Part shown: in pieces, positions 41,721 to 54,349 of the stretch
Numbering within the stretch: position 1 is the stretch's first letter
Layout of the letters: each line of letters starts with the position of its first letter
DNA from: Larus michahellis
Taxonomy: Eukaryota; Chordata; Aves; Charadriiformes; Laridae
Assembly: GCF_964199755.1 (NCBI RefSeq)
Contig: NC_133901.1
Location: 45,973,418-46,037,417, forward strand
DNA: 64,000 nt
Reading direction: 5' to 3'
Position numbers and translations under genes: made by a program
The notes under the pieces: generated by a model
Told to the model about the DNA's origin: nothing
Seen by the model: the letters and a program-made list of their open reading frames with translations, nothing else
The model's database searches: none

Positions 41721-42799
41721 AGTGCACTGTATTGCATATGGTAGATACCCCTCTTCTTATTTACACTGAGGCTGAATTACCTAATAGCAATTTGATTGCA
41801 GAAGTGGGTACACAAGAGCCAAACTTGTTTCTCTTAAGCAAGTACTCTAAATAGAGTTATGTGCTTTTACTTGGGCTTCCTTACCTGAGTAAGAACAGCA
41901 GAAAGCTCCCAAAAGTAAGAAGAAGTGGTGAAGATGTGTTGAAGTTACTCCAACAGCTGGAGTGTCTTCTGTTGCTTCCTTATCCTCCCACATCTGAAGC
42001 AAATGCTGCTCTGGCTCTGCAGTGCACCTGCGCTACCTCTGGCTTTAACTAGTTCAAAAACACGATTTACAGCTGGGCTTTAGTTCATGGCAACAAAAGT
42101 ATTATCCACCATACTCTTCTGCAGCTACTTAGTGTCACATAAAAGGCTGACCCGTGTTTGTAAAGCTGGCAAGAGTATTAATTGCTGGACCTAAATCAAG
42201 TCTTCCAGAAGAGAGGCTTTCTGCTTTACCATTGATTTATTTTTTGATTGGTAAAAGAAAAAAAGCTAGCAATAGAAGACACACCAATTATATGTATTCT
42301 TCCTGATTAGTTGAAAGTTATCGCCAACTTTTAAATCACTTGTGACTGTATTTATGCACACTCCTCATTGAGAGGAGCACTACCATTCACTGTCTGTCTC
42401 ACAAATACATCCATGCCTTGGAAAACTTGCCAGGCAATACACAATAAAAAAAACCCAACCCATAATTGGATGCAAAAAGCATGTAGAGTTCTTGTTACAG
42501 TTCTGTTTTATACACACAGCTTTCAGTTATTTTACAGCGTTTACAGTGTCTTCCATCCCAAGGCACCCAAACAAAGGGGTGATGTAACTGCGTGTTGGGT
42601 AATGATTTTTCATCCCCTCCTCTTTTGCTCTGCAGACAGGCTCAGTTATTCAGAACAGAAAAGGAAGATCCTTCTCCATTGAACTGCACAAATGGTCAGA
42701 CAATCAAGTCTGACTTGAACCAGTATATTCATTTATGAAGCGTATGGAATGAATGGATAACCAAGAGGTGTACAAAACTGCATTTATCCAAAAGCCAAT

Positions 42800-42848
42800 C
42801 CCCCTCTCCTTCCCCCTCCCCCTGCCCTTTTGTTGTTGTTGTTGCTGT
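42800..42848. repeat. C/T tract and (GTT)n microsatellite
   Basis: A C-rich pyrimidine tract runs into (GTT)5. It is simple sequence in intron 1. Confidence 0.8.
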
Positions 42849-45800
42849 TTGTTTGGGGGATTTTGTGGCATTGTAGGAGATAGATAGCAAATAACTTTTA
42901 CCAAGGGTCCTGTTACTTTAAGTAAAAAAACAATTAGAAGAAAAGATCAGATTATTGACAGTCACTAGGTGAGGATTAATGCAAGGAAAAGTTTTCTAGT
43001 TCAGAGTTTAAGTGGGCCGTAAAAGGATTCTGGCACCTGATTTAAGCAATATTTAAATCTAAGACCGGAGGATCTTTTCCATGCTACATTAAGCAGCATG
43101 AAAAACAATGACACAGCTGCAGTTGCAGAAAGGTGCAGGCACAGATATTACAAAGACAAAAATCATACAATACTGATAATATGTATTTGCATAGAAACAA
43201 AAGCAAGTGTGTTCTGTTATCCAAAGATGCATACATATAAATGCTGCCTAAAAAGTGATACCAGGTATCACCTTAAAGCTTCTGAATGGTTTTGTGAAAT
43301 CTAACACTTAATATTTATACCTCTCCTCAGTTTCTTTTCCCCAGGAAAATTGCCAGCAGCCTGATGCCCATTTTGCTGCTCTCCTGAATTGCCCTTCTTC
43401 CTCTTTTCAAAAGCCACAATGAAATGATTAAATTAAATGGGAAGAATATAAGTCTTTGCTTCACGGCAGTTTACTTAGGTTCTGTCTGGGTTCCAGAGAA
43501 GTTATAGTAGATCAAAGGAACCAATTAAGTTTTACAAAGCTATTCAAACTTACAGTAATGCTGACATAATTCAGATAGACAGTGTTTCAGAAGTGTCACA
43601 GTTTAGATTGCTTCGTTTTTCCTACAGGTTGTTTTTTATTTGCAGAAACGTTACAAACAATCTGTGATCGACTAAAAGTAGAACCTAAAATTATGGACAG
43701 ATTCACTTGAGGAAAGCAGAATAAATGCAGGGTTACGAGGTCTGGCCTGTGTCCTTGTCTAGCCAGGCCAGTACAGCTGTTGGGAGTTTTGGTGGTTTTT
43801 AAGTTTGAACATATCACAAGCCTAGCCCATTACTTTCTGTCATGTGTTTTGGTGTAAGCAAATACTAACAAGTCCAATACTTTGACTAAGAGGAATTTTA
43901 AGGAGCCTTTTGTAGGCCCTTTTTCTTAGCTCTTTCAACTGCTGCTGGTAGGAGAGCTGCTGCCTGGTCTTCCAAACCTGTATCTTAGGAAATACATTTT
44001 GTGTTTCTACAGATCTATTTTGAAGATAAGCAAATGTCCTCATGGTATGAGACCTCCTTCTCTCATATCCAAAGCAGAAATACATTCCTGCTGTATTAAA
44101 CGACCACCCACACCTACTCACGGCACATGGCAGGATTTGGTGTCTCTTTTGAATGAACACAAGTGCAATACCTTAGAAGGATCACAGGAATCTGGAAATC
44201 TATATTTACACCTCATCCAGCTAACTGCCAACCAAGCAAACATTTTAAAGGGATCATCTTGCTCCCATAGGTTTCTCTCGCCAACCTAGGGGGTTCCAGG
44301 TTTCTACACTTGGTTGCGATTGTAGCAGGGGAGTTGGGGCCTGTATTTTTTTCACAGTAAGCCAGCCTGCTGTGCAACTATTTGCGTGTAATCATTAGGG
44401 CTGTGGGTACCTGCGGTTGAACAGAAAGCAAAGGAACTGTTGTACAGTCATTGCATCCTGAAAATGGGGGATCAGTAAGAGCTCTTAAGAGGGTTTAAGC
44501 ATCAGTGGTCCTTGAAATACAGGGGTGATCTTATAACATCCTTCTCCAATATACGTTGCAACTGAAATTAATAGAGTAATAGATTCACTCCTCTAAACAG
44601 AGCCAACCTGGAAAAAAAATAATTCCTTAAGTCTGCTTGGAAACCAGATTGCTCAGTTGTTATTTCATAATTTATATGAAGCAGATTGTGAAGTTTTAGG
44701 TTTACTTGCTCAGATCACACTTCAAGCAGTGCTGAATCACAACTGATTAGGAGGGTGGCTTTAAATGTAGTTAAAACGATCTAAAAGATGGAGTCACAAA
44801 ATTAAATTCCAGCCTGTCATTTAGTACATGGAAATAATTTATTTTACCCAACTATATTCAATTTAATAAAAGTTTTTGTCTTCCCATGAGTGCAGGAGCT
44901 GAGGCCCTAGGCGCATTGTAAGGGGCCCATTCTGGGCAGATGATGTATTGTTTCTACCTCTGACGGCGACCTTAGCTTTGCCTCTTTTAAACTTTGGCAG
45001 CCATCGCAGAGGTTTCTGTGCCAAGAAGGCATTACTGAATGTAAGCGATATAAACAAAACTGTCTCAGACTTGAAGTTCTATTTAACCCAAAATGGACAT
45101 TTCTTAGCAAAACCTTTCATCACGCAAGAGCTGCACAGGAGGTAAATGCTTTCCTAAGTGTGTCTTGAACAGGCACATATCTATTTCCGTGTGTTATTTT
45201 TCTTGCGTTTGGAGTGTCAAAAGACCCACCAAATGAGAGGAAACTCGACTCTTGTTTTTCAAACTGCAGGTCAGATTGAGACAAGATTTCCTGCAGGAAA
45301 CAGCGATGTTAACAGAAAGCGCAGGGGTCAAAACATGTCCATCCGTTTCTCCCCTCACTTTGTGCTGTACAACCTTCACAACCTCCTCCTCGTCCGAGAG
45401 CCCTGTCTCCACAAAACAGGCTTGTATTTCGGCAATGTGAGGAGGAGACAGTGCCATGGAGGTATGTGGTGGATGGAGGCCCTCCCTCAGAAAGGTCAGG
45501 GAGGTTGGCGGTCTGCAGCCTGGGGGAGATTCAGCTGCAGGCAGCCAAGGGACAGCCCCAGAAAGGAAAGCTCCTGTTGGGGATGTGTTAAAGTAATTTG
45601 CAACGTGAATGGTCTCCCTTGTCCCTAATATAGTGCTCGCGTGTTAGAGGTTCTCTTTAACATAAGTGGGCAGTTGTTTAGCATTCAGCGGATGAAAAGG
45701 GTCCCTGCAGAGCTTGGTGCAAGATTTAGAAAGTTCCTCCAAGACCGTGCACCTCTGACCAGAGGAAATCTCTATCCTCTCCTTTCCCACCTTTCCACAT

Positions 45801-46606
45801 CTGCCATTAAAGGCTTTTTGTGAGGTCCGCATACGTTGTGTAAAACAAGTGTCCTTGCTGACATCCACAGCAAACCTTTCCCTGAGGCTGAAATAAGGAG
45901 GATCACGCTACCGGCAGAGAGCTAAGAGGCTTATCTGAGCTCCGGCAAGCCTGAAGATGGTGACTGAGCAACTCCTTGACTGTCAGTGTTTCATTATTTC
46001 TGTACCACTATGTAGTAGATGGGGAGCAGCTTTTTTTTTTTTAGATCAAAAGATCTGTGAAATTCATTGAAAGCTTTGGCTGAAAATGTTAAAAGATCAG
46101 TGGATTTAAAGCAAGGTGAGATGGTGGCATGCATTGCTCTTCAGCCTTGCTGTGCAGAGTCTCAGCAGTGATGAGCAGTTACAACCTGAGAAGCCACAAC
46201 CAGATGAGCTGTCAGATCTGGAATAACTAGATTAGATAGATCCATCTGCTGGATTAAAGATTCATCTCCCTACCATTGACTCACTTCACAACTATTGGCA
46301 AGTCATGCTGCATTCATAGTTGTCCCCTTAAGATACTGTTTCTGCAAAAGGCAAGTCCATCTATCTGAAAATATTTAAAGTAGGCATTAGCGTTAGCAGT
46401 GTAAGCATGTCCTTATCTAAAACCCTCTACAGAAGAAAGATGAATTAAGGTATACTTGGCTAATCTAACTATCCAGGAATGTATTAATTAAGGCTGTTTT
46501 TAGATGAGGAAATTGAGTAATTCACATTTTACTAAAGGCAGCCCAAAGACCAGATTTTTTGACAGCTAACTTAAACATTGACTTCAGAAGGAAACAGAAG
46601 CCTGAG

Positions 46607-46621
46607 TTTTTTTTTTTTTTT
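46607..46621. repeat. T15 homopolymer
   Basis: A run of 15 T in intron 1. Comparable T runs occur at 46,031-46,042 and 47,871-47,884. Confidence 0.85.
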
Positions 46622-49600
46622 CTTCCTCCAGACAAACATTTTCTTCACAGAATGATGAGCTATGCTTGCGGTTGTCCAATGATAAAATGTTACTGAGTAA
46701 ACTCTTAAACTGTTTTCTATAAAAGCATCTATAATTTATCAGAGGAGCTAAAGCTATACAGGAGCAGTTTTTGAGGTTTTCCAGTTCACCCTTTGTAATT
46801 AAACTTCTCTGTTTCTTCTGGCTCAAATTAATACAACTAAATTTATGACAGTATTTTCATTTAATCCCTCTGTTTTCAGAAAGCTTTGGGGTTGGCCATA
46901 AACATTGATTCTGCATTGGACATTTCTCTGGGGACAAAACCAGGGAACTGTTTTGACCACCTATGAAGAGCTGAAGCACAGAAAAGTCAGAGATTTGAAG
47001 CGCTCTTCTCCACGCGTGATCGTCTTCAGGTGTAACTGTTGAGCTTTCACACATGTTGCCGGGCCCCACAGATAAATCCCATGTCAGAAGCAAGTGTTGG
47101 GGCTCTAGCAGAGAAGACAGATATGGGCCCTCAGGTTAAGTTTTGTATATTAGCATGTACAAACCACTGAATTACTGTTTGGATAGCTTCAGTTTTACCT
47201 CTCCACCAACATGAAAAGAGCAACTAAGTGAGGGCAATGACTTGTCTGTCCTACTCTTTTATCCATGGCGCTGCACGGGGTTGTACTCGCTTCTTATCTT
47301 CATGAAAGTCCAAGCTGATAACTTAAGCACCTTTTGACATTTCAGTGCAGGGCTAATAATTAGCATGGGTAGTCTGGTTGCCATCATACAGGCTTCACAG
47401 ACTGGAGAATGTTTATAATTTACAGTATATGAAAACCTTACTTTTTCCACACTGATGATAGGGCAACCCAACTCCTTTTTCCAACAAACTTCAAACAGCC
47501 ATGATGACTTAAACTTAACTCTGGAAGTTAAGACTGCTTTATTTTTATTTGCTTTATTAGGTTGGCAACATACTAAAGCAAAAATAAGTAATCAAAAATT
47601 CTTTGCTCATTGCTTTTCAATTACAGACTATTTCATGTAGTGGAAGAGTTGATGACTGGACTATGTTACAGGAATATTGAAATGTTACAGGACCTCACTG
47701 CAGTACGTGCAATTAAAATGAGCACGGAGAGAACCACCAGCACAAATCATACTAACTTATCACTTGGGCAGGTTCTTTCACAAGTCTTTTAGAGATAATT
47801 TTAAACAGCTGTAAATAGGGAAGAATTTTTTAGTATTAGACTGTTAAGGGATTTTTTGTTTGTTTTGCCTTTTTTTTTTTTTTTAAATGTTAACCCACTG
47901 GCTTTTAGGTGGGATAGTCACAACAATGGCATATCCAAACGAAAATATCCTGCCAAGGTGGAATAGTCACCCCTGCCAGCTTCAATGTTAAATCCCTTAA
48001 CTAGCAGGAACAGAGAAGGCCCAAACCATGACAGATATGTCATATAGTGAGGAATGCTATACACAGAATCCAACAGTTTGAGAGCATTACATGGCTTCTC
48101 CTATCCAGTTTTAGCTTTTGCAGTTGAATAGCAGATGACTTGAAAAAGGGCAAGAAGTTGCATTTTCTTCATGCTCGTTTGGTTGGTTTAAATATTTCTT
48201 TTTCTCCTCTGTTTTAACTGGTACAATATCATGTAGGGGCTCCAGTTTGTTTGTTTGTTTTTTTTCTTTGGCGGGGGAGAGGAATGTTTTTTCAGAGTAT
48301 AGTTTTTAAATTAAAAAAAACCAAATGACCCCAAGAGCACCAAACCAATGTACTGGCCAGATGCAGCCTATCAACCTCTTCAACCAGCACAGGTCATTCT
48401 AGCTTCAGGTAACTGGTGGATCTGTACCCCTTTATCACTGCCTTAAGGGTCCAGTACCCACAAACTGAATTTAGGGCAAAAACTGAATTTTCCAGATACG
48501 CCTCTACATTTCCAGTCTCACGCCTAAAAGCTTTGCTTCTGAAGGCCTATAAGTCTTAATAATAAGATGGCATTCCCACATAAACAGGTTGTCATTGCTT
48601 ATCAATATCAGCTGTTGTGGAAGATAGGTAATCCTATCACATTTAGGCAAAATTAAATGTTGTCATAACTGGGATGCTATCATGCTATCTGTGCTTTCTG
48701 CTCCCTGTTAAAAAAAATACCTTTACAGCTAAAGCAGTATCTGTGGCAGTGGGAAATTTGGAAAGTAAGGTTTACCACCTGTTTGTTCAAATGTTTCATT
48801 GCATATTCCTAACAGTACATTGTCTTTATTTTCAACATTATACCATTGCTAAAAAAGAAGCTGAAGAGATAAATTCTGTTTCAGTGTTTCCTTAACCATT
48901 TCTTGGCACATCAGTCCCAAAAGCTGTTTCTGAAAGGCAGGGACCAGCCAAGGGAATCAAGAGCAGTTGCCAGATTATTCACGTAACTAGGGAATTTCTT
49001 AGAGGTGAGTTAGATGCTGGAACTCTTGAGTCACGTATGTTACCCAACTGGAAATTAGAGTAATGGAGCTATAGAAGACAATAGCTGCCTCTTTTACAAA
49101 GGACCACACTGCAACCTTACAGATTACTGCCCTTTAACTGGAAACACTTAGCAAACAAAGGAAGCCTCACTTCTCCACACAACCAACAGATACAGTTTAA
49201 AGACCTACTGAGCTGAGAGGTTACCTTTGGAAAGTACACGACCAGATTTTCAATTTGGTTCACATTCAACTAAGTAAACAAGTTTCATAGGAAGAAAAAA
49301 ACAAACAAACAAATTTACATTATCAGCTCAAGCTTCCCACCAAGCTAGTTTCTAAGCTTTACCACGAGGTCCCCCATCCTCCCAGTGCAGCAAGATAAGG
49401 AAATCCTGAATTCATTACAGCTGGCCTGATGAGCCTTGTAATTAGGACACGCAGTGTGGTCTTTTGGCTTCTTGAGAGCACTAACCCCTTCACTGCTAAA
49501 TCCTTTCTATCCTGTTATAGCTCAAAATGAGAGTCCATTTGAGAGGTATTTTTTGTTGTCTGCTTTTTAAAGAAGTAGGTTGGCTTTGCTAGTGGCACAC

Positions 49601-50093
49601 TGTGAGCATCAAGCAGTCATTGCTTTTGGTGGAATTCATCAGAGGAGCGGAATCCGTGCCACCTCCCAGCTGTGTTACCAATACACTCCAGACCAGAATG
49701 AGTCAGAATGCATTTCCCTCTTCCTCTCTTATTCTCCTTTCTACTGTTGTTTATCTGAGACCATTCCTGTTTGATTCTGGGGGTCGCGATGAATTTTCCC
49801 ACCACCAGCCTTATTATATAACTTGGCTTTTTGGAACGGCTTTTTTCCTCATCTCCTTCTGAGGAACTGGAGATTTCCACAGCTAGCAGGATATAGTTCC
49901 GTTTGTGCTGGTGCTCTTTATAGCATCTTTCAAGGGCCAGATTGATGTGTTTTTCACATTGACTCAGAGTTAAACTGATTTAAGACCGTTTTCCAGGTCA
50001 GATTGGCAGGAGCTGCTGAAGCGGTTTCCCTGACTCTATACCAGGAGCAATGGGCTGCATCTTGGGTTTGTCTAGGAATTTTCCTTAACGAAT

Positions 50094-51442
50094 TCATATT
50101 TTTTTGAAGCACCAATAACGTTGGCAATGTCCAATCTTCTCCTTTACTGTCATCTTCTGGGATGTTATAATTGTGTCTTTTCCTTTTTTAACACTGGGCC
50201 TCAAGGTGATTATAGGGAAATGTTTCATGGTGGTGTGTGTAGACGGGATGTTTTGGCGTGTCCAACTTTGGCACAAATGCCCTGCCAGCTGAACCAGGTG
50301 GCCACTTTCAGAGCCATGTGTCATGCTTCAGCCACAGAGCCTTTGGTGGCTGCTGAGATTATGATTTAGTGTCAGTACAGCCCACAGTCTGATGGGATCC
50401 TGGCCTTTGACATGGCTTCTGGCTGCCGTGGTTGAAACAAACAAAAGTTTGTAAGGGTTTGCTGACAGAGTGGGCAAAATCATGGTCACTGCAACCCTTA
50501 CGTTTCTGTTTTGACCTGAAATGTGCCAAGAGGGGCTGGTGGAGGAGCGAATTGCATAATATCCAGTTGTGGTGCCAAATTCCTCCCTTATAATGGGGGC
50601 AATAACTCAGTGTAAAAGATATGTGGAAAAGAAAACAGTCACCACTGTGAGCCATATGTCCAATTCAAAGCCCACTGAAGGCAGCAGATAGGTATGTTTT
50701 CTTTTGTCACTGGGTTGGCCCTGGGGGCAGAAATAGCAGCCTCCTGATGGGCAGGAATTATATATTCTACATCCCCAGGGGATGTTCCAGATTTTGGCAA
50801 TGGGCAAAGACTTTGTGATTTCACACATTCTGTGTGTCCATACACCCACTCTTCTATAAAAATCAGATAATAGGGAATTTGCAAAGTTACCGATGGGTAT
50901 AAGTACTTTAAGAATCTCTTGGCAAGAGGGGCTCTTAAAAAGAAAGATTTTGCATTATTCCAACTGTATGTAAGAGAAAGTGTCTCCTAGGGAGACAAGA
51001 ACTTCTTGAAGACCCTTAATTAATACTATTTTGGCATCCATAGCACTTCCCCTTCCTTTTAACGATCTGATGCCAAGAATTTCTCATTCCAATAGTGTCC
51101 AATAAATCCTAGAAAACAAATTCCAGTGACTGTTGGAGGTATCTTTGGTTGCTTGATGACTAAAGCAGCTAAAACCTTTTCGTTAGTTTTTGAAATAGCT
51201 TTTCCTTTTAAAATGTATGGGTTTAACCAGTAAAACAAAGTGGCTGATTCTCCTCGCAGCAGCCATAACATCTTGCACCAGGACAGAACTATGCCCTGCT
51301 GGGGGTAAAACGATGGGCGTTTCAGTGGCAGGACATGTGTGAAGTCCCCTGTGGGATCAGACTCTACCCTGTGGCCCTTTGAATTGATCCTGCTGCCAGG
51401 CACCAGGTTCAGGTTCCAAGAAGGGTCAGTGGAGCTCGGCAC
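50094..51442 (-). mobile_element. Possible decayed retroelement (broken minus-strand frames)
   Basis: Minus-strand reading frames of about 60-127 codons follow one another with short gaps or overlaps in different frames at 51,442-51,059, 50,884-50,607, 50,655-50,359 and 50,324-50,094. The second has several closely spaced cysteines and the first a Gly/aromatic motif that loosely recalls reverse-transcriptase thumb sequences. I see no LTRs, target-site duplication or primer site. The frames are interrupted, so nothing functional is encoded. Endogenous-retrovirus origin is a guess from texture; chance frames are the alternative. Confidence 0.2.
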
Positions 51443-52750
51443 GTTGTGTTTGACTATAGTGAGGGTGGATGAAGGGGATTATCTATATGGTGGTGGCCTG
51501 CCACTTAGGCTGAATTTTTAATTACAATATACACTATCTGCAGTGGGATGGGATTCAGTGATAGTTGAGGCTCATCCAGGTAATTGTGCCCAGAGCTTCC
51601 ATATGATTCTTTCGCTATGTGACTGTTACCCAGAAAACGCACTCACTGTGCAGTCATCCTGAATGTTTGAGATCTCTGAGATAAATGTGATTCCATTTCA
51701 GATTTACTTCACAAACTAAATCGATTTCAGTGCATGTCTTCAAGATGTATATAACATATAAACATCTGAAAACGTATATGACATAGATAAAGACTCCATT
51801 GAAATACTTGTATTTAATAGCACTCAAAACCAAGGTCTCCCCAGAGGTGCAGACCTCTTATTACCTCGCTTTCCCATAAGCCAGCGGTAATTCTCTTATG
51901 CCAGGAGAATGACATGAGCATCGATTATTGTGAGGTGTATCAGACCTAATATAGAAACACCCTGTGAAATGTGTCCCAGCATTTCAGGGTGGAGAGGACT
52001 GTCAATAGTTGGCCTTGTTTCTATAGTGATTCATTACCGTGTAATTTTTTTAAAAAAAGTTATTATTTACTTTTTAAACTCCTACTACACAGTTTCTTTT
52101 GAGCCTTAACACATTAAAGTGAATGAATCCTTGCTATCTCCATTAGGGAGATTAGCTATATAGGTGATTATGGGTTTCCTGCTGTTCTAAAACTACTGAA
52201 TGGCAAATTAGGAGCTCCTGATTTTGATTTGCAGATTGAGAGAGTGAAGATCCTATTGAGGTGAAGTACAAACCCTAGGTATTTACTGTTTATCAGGAAG
52301 TGTTTAAATCACAGCAGGTTTCCCCTCAGAAAATCCAAGACAGATGTAGATCTGAATGGTTCTTGTTATTGTTTGAACATGGGACTCTATGTTGACTGTC
52401 TCATTAACCAGATTTGAAATTAAAAATTACTTCACATTTTTCTTGATATTCTTTTCCTTTCCCTGACTTCAGTATTGTTCCTGTAAGTAGTACTGGACAC
52501 AAAATGTTCCCTTATGTGGGTTGTTCTTTCAGCTTTTTGCCTGCATATTCTAACCGTACCATGAATGCGGTGTGATCAAACACAAGAAAGCAGTCGTTGC
52601 CTAGTGGAAAGGTTGGACTAAGTGAACCGTGGCAAGCTCAAAAGTTTCCTCAGCAGTGGGGTGACCAGCTCCATTGCATTGCCTTCACGAAACCTCTTTA
52701 TTAATGGACTGTGTATTGCTCTCCTCAAATATGTAGCCATATTCTTAATG

Positions 52751-52773
52751 AATAAATAAAAAAAAAAAAAAAA
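52751..52773. repeat. A-rich tract ending in A16
   Basis: AATAAATA followed by 16 A, about 100 bases before the exon 2 acceptor. It may be a retroposon tail, but no body is recognisable. Confidence 0.8.
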
Positions 52774-52835
52774 GTCACATTTTTCTTCTGCTATTTTTAT
52801 CCTTCTACTCAGATCAGTCATAGAACAATCCTTAA

Positions 52836-53132
<297 letters not shown>

Positions 53133-54297
53133 TGATTTAGTAACATGAATTTGACTGAAACGGTTGTTTGGAGTGAGTAGCACTGAAGAAATATCTTGAC
53201 AAAGTGCCAACCTAGCCATGTGTTCTTTTAATCTATTCTTTATCACAATGCTGATGGAAAAAATCTGTTTCATTTGCCTAAAAAGAGTTACAAAAGATAT
53301 TAATCTAGGCAAGTGGTAGTAGATTTTGGAAACTTTAAGAATGGCTACAATGTAATTTTCTGTCACAGAGATTATGTAAAGTATGTTTTCAGGCAGCACA
53401 CTGTATAGTCAGTTTGGCAATGGCCAAATTAAAAAAGATATAACATGTTACATATGCCAAAGGAGAAGAAACTGTTACACTGGATGAGGACTTTGAATCA
53501 GTGTTGCACTAACACCAGCTCCGAGCATATCTACTGCAAAATGTCTTCTGTCTCACAGAAGCTGTTTGCTATACTTGGCAAAGGTAGTGTTCTTGGACTC
53601 TCAGAACTTTGTTGTAGTAGTGAAACTGGCAATATTTATTTCCTTAAAAAAGAGGTATAAACCGGTGTGCACTAAAACCACTCACCGATCTGCAGTATTT
53701 TTCTTCTGAGGCTCCAAGCCACAGTGTGCGAGGTTTCTCCATCCTCTCAAGTTTCAGCTGGGTGCAGGCGTGCTGCTGGCTTAAACTTTCACAACTCCAA
53801 ATATATTCTATGTAGAGTCCCAAGGAAATTAAAGTGCTGCCAATACTCTAGAAATACAGATGTGGACATTACTGGCGACCACTTCACTATGTCTTTAACC
53901 TCCTACCCACTAAATGTGTGACTTTTAGCAGAATTAATCTGCAGAGAACCAACTACAGTTGGTTTGCTGTTGACGGTGTCAGACATATATAAGCCAAAAC
54001 ACAGGTGGAAAAGCATCTGCCAGCTGAACAGGGTCAGCATGAAATCAAGTCTAATGTCAGATGAACTTTAGCTGAGTGTATTCCCCCTGCTGTTATGCAT
54101 AGACTAAACTGTTTTCTTCATGGACTTTAGCTGTATATCTTTCATTAATTCTAATGACAACTGTGGAATTAAAGTACTTTTGCCATCTTGGGTGTGGCAC
54201 TTGAAAATATTTTTACTTTATATTATTTCAATATACGTTGAGTAAGGCAATTTTCTTTAGGACAAATTTATGAAATTTTCCTTGCTAGGAGGTGAAA

Positions 54298-54349
54298 AAT
54301 ACTCCGGTTTGTATAACCGGAGTATTAACATGCTTAGTTTAGCATGTTA
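54298..54349. repeat. Two adjacent perfect inverted repeats (hairpins)
   Basis: The first has 12-base arms AATACTCCGGTT and AACCGGAGTATT with a 5-base loop (54,298-54,326). The second starts at once, with arms AACATGCT and AGCATGTT and a 6-base loop (54,327-54,348); one more T-A pair is possible using 54,326 and 54,349. Both are perfect. They lie in intron 2, about 1.2 kb after exon 2. Confidence 0.85.
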
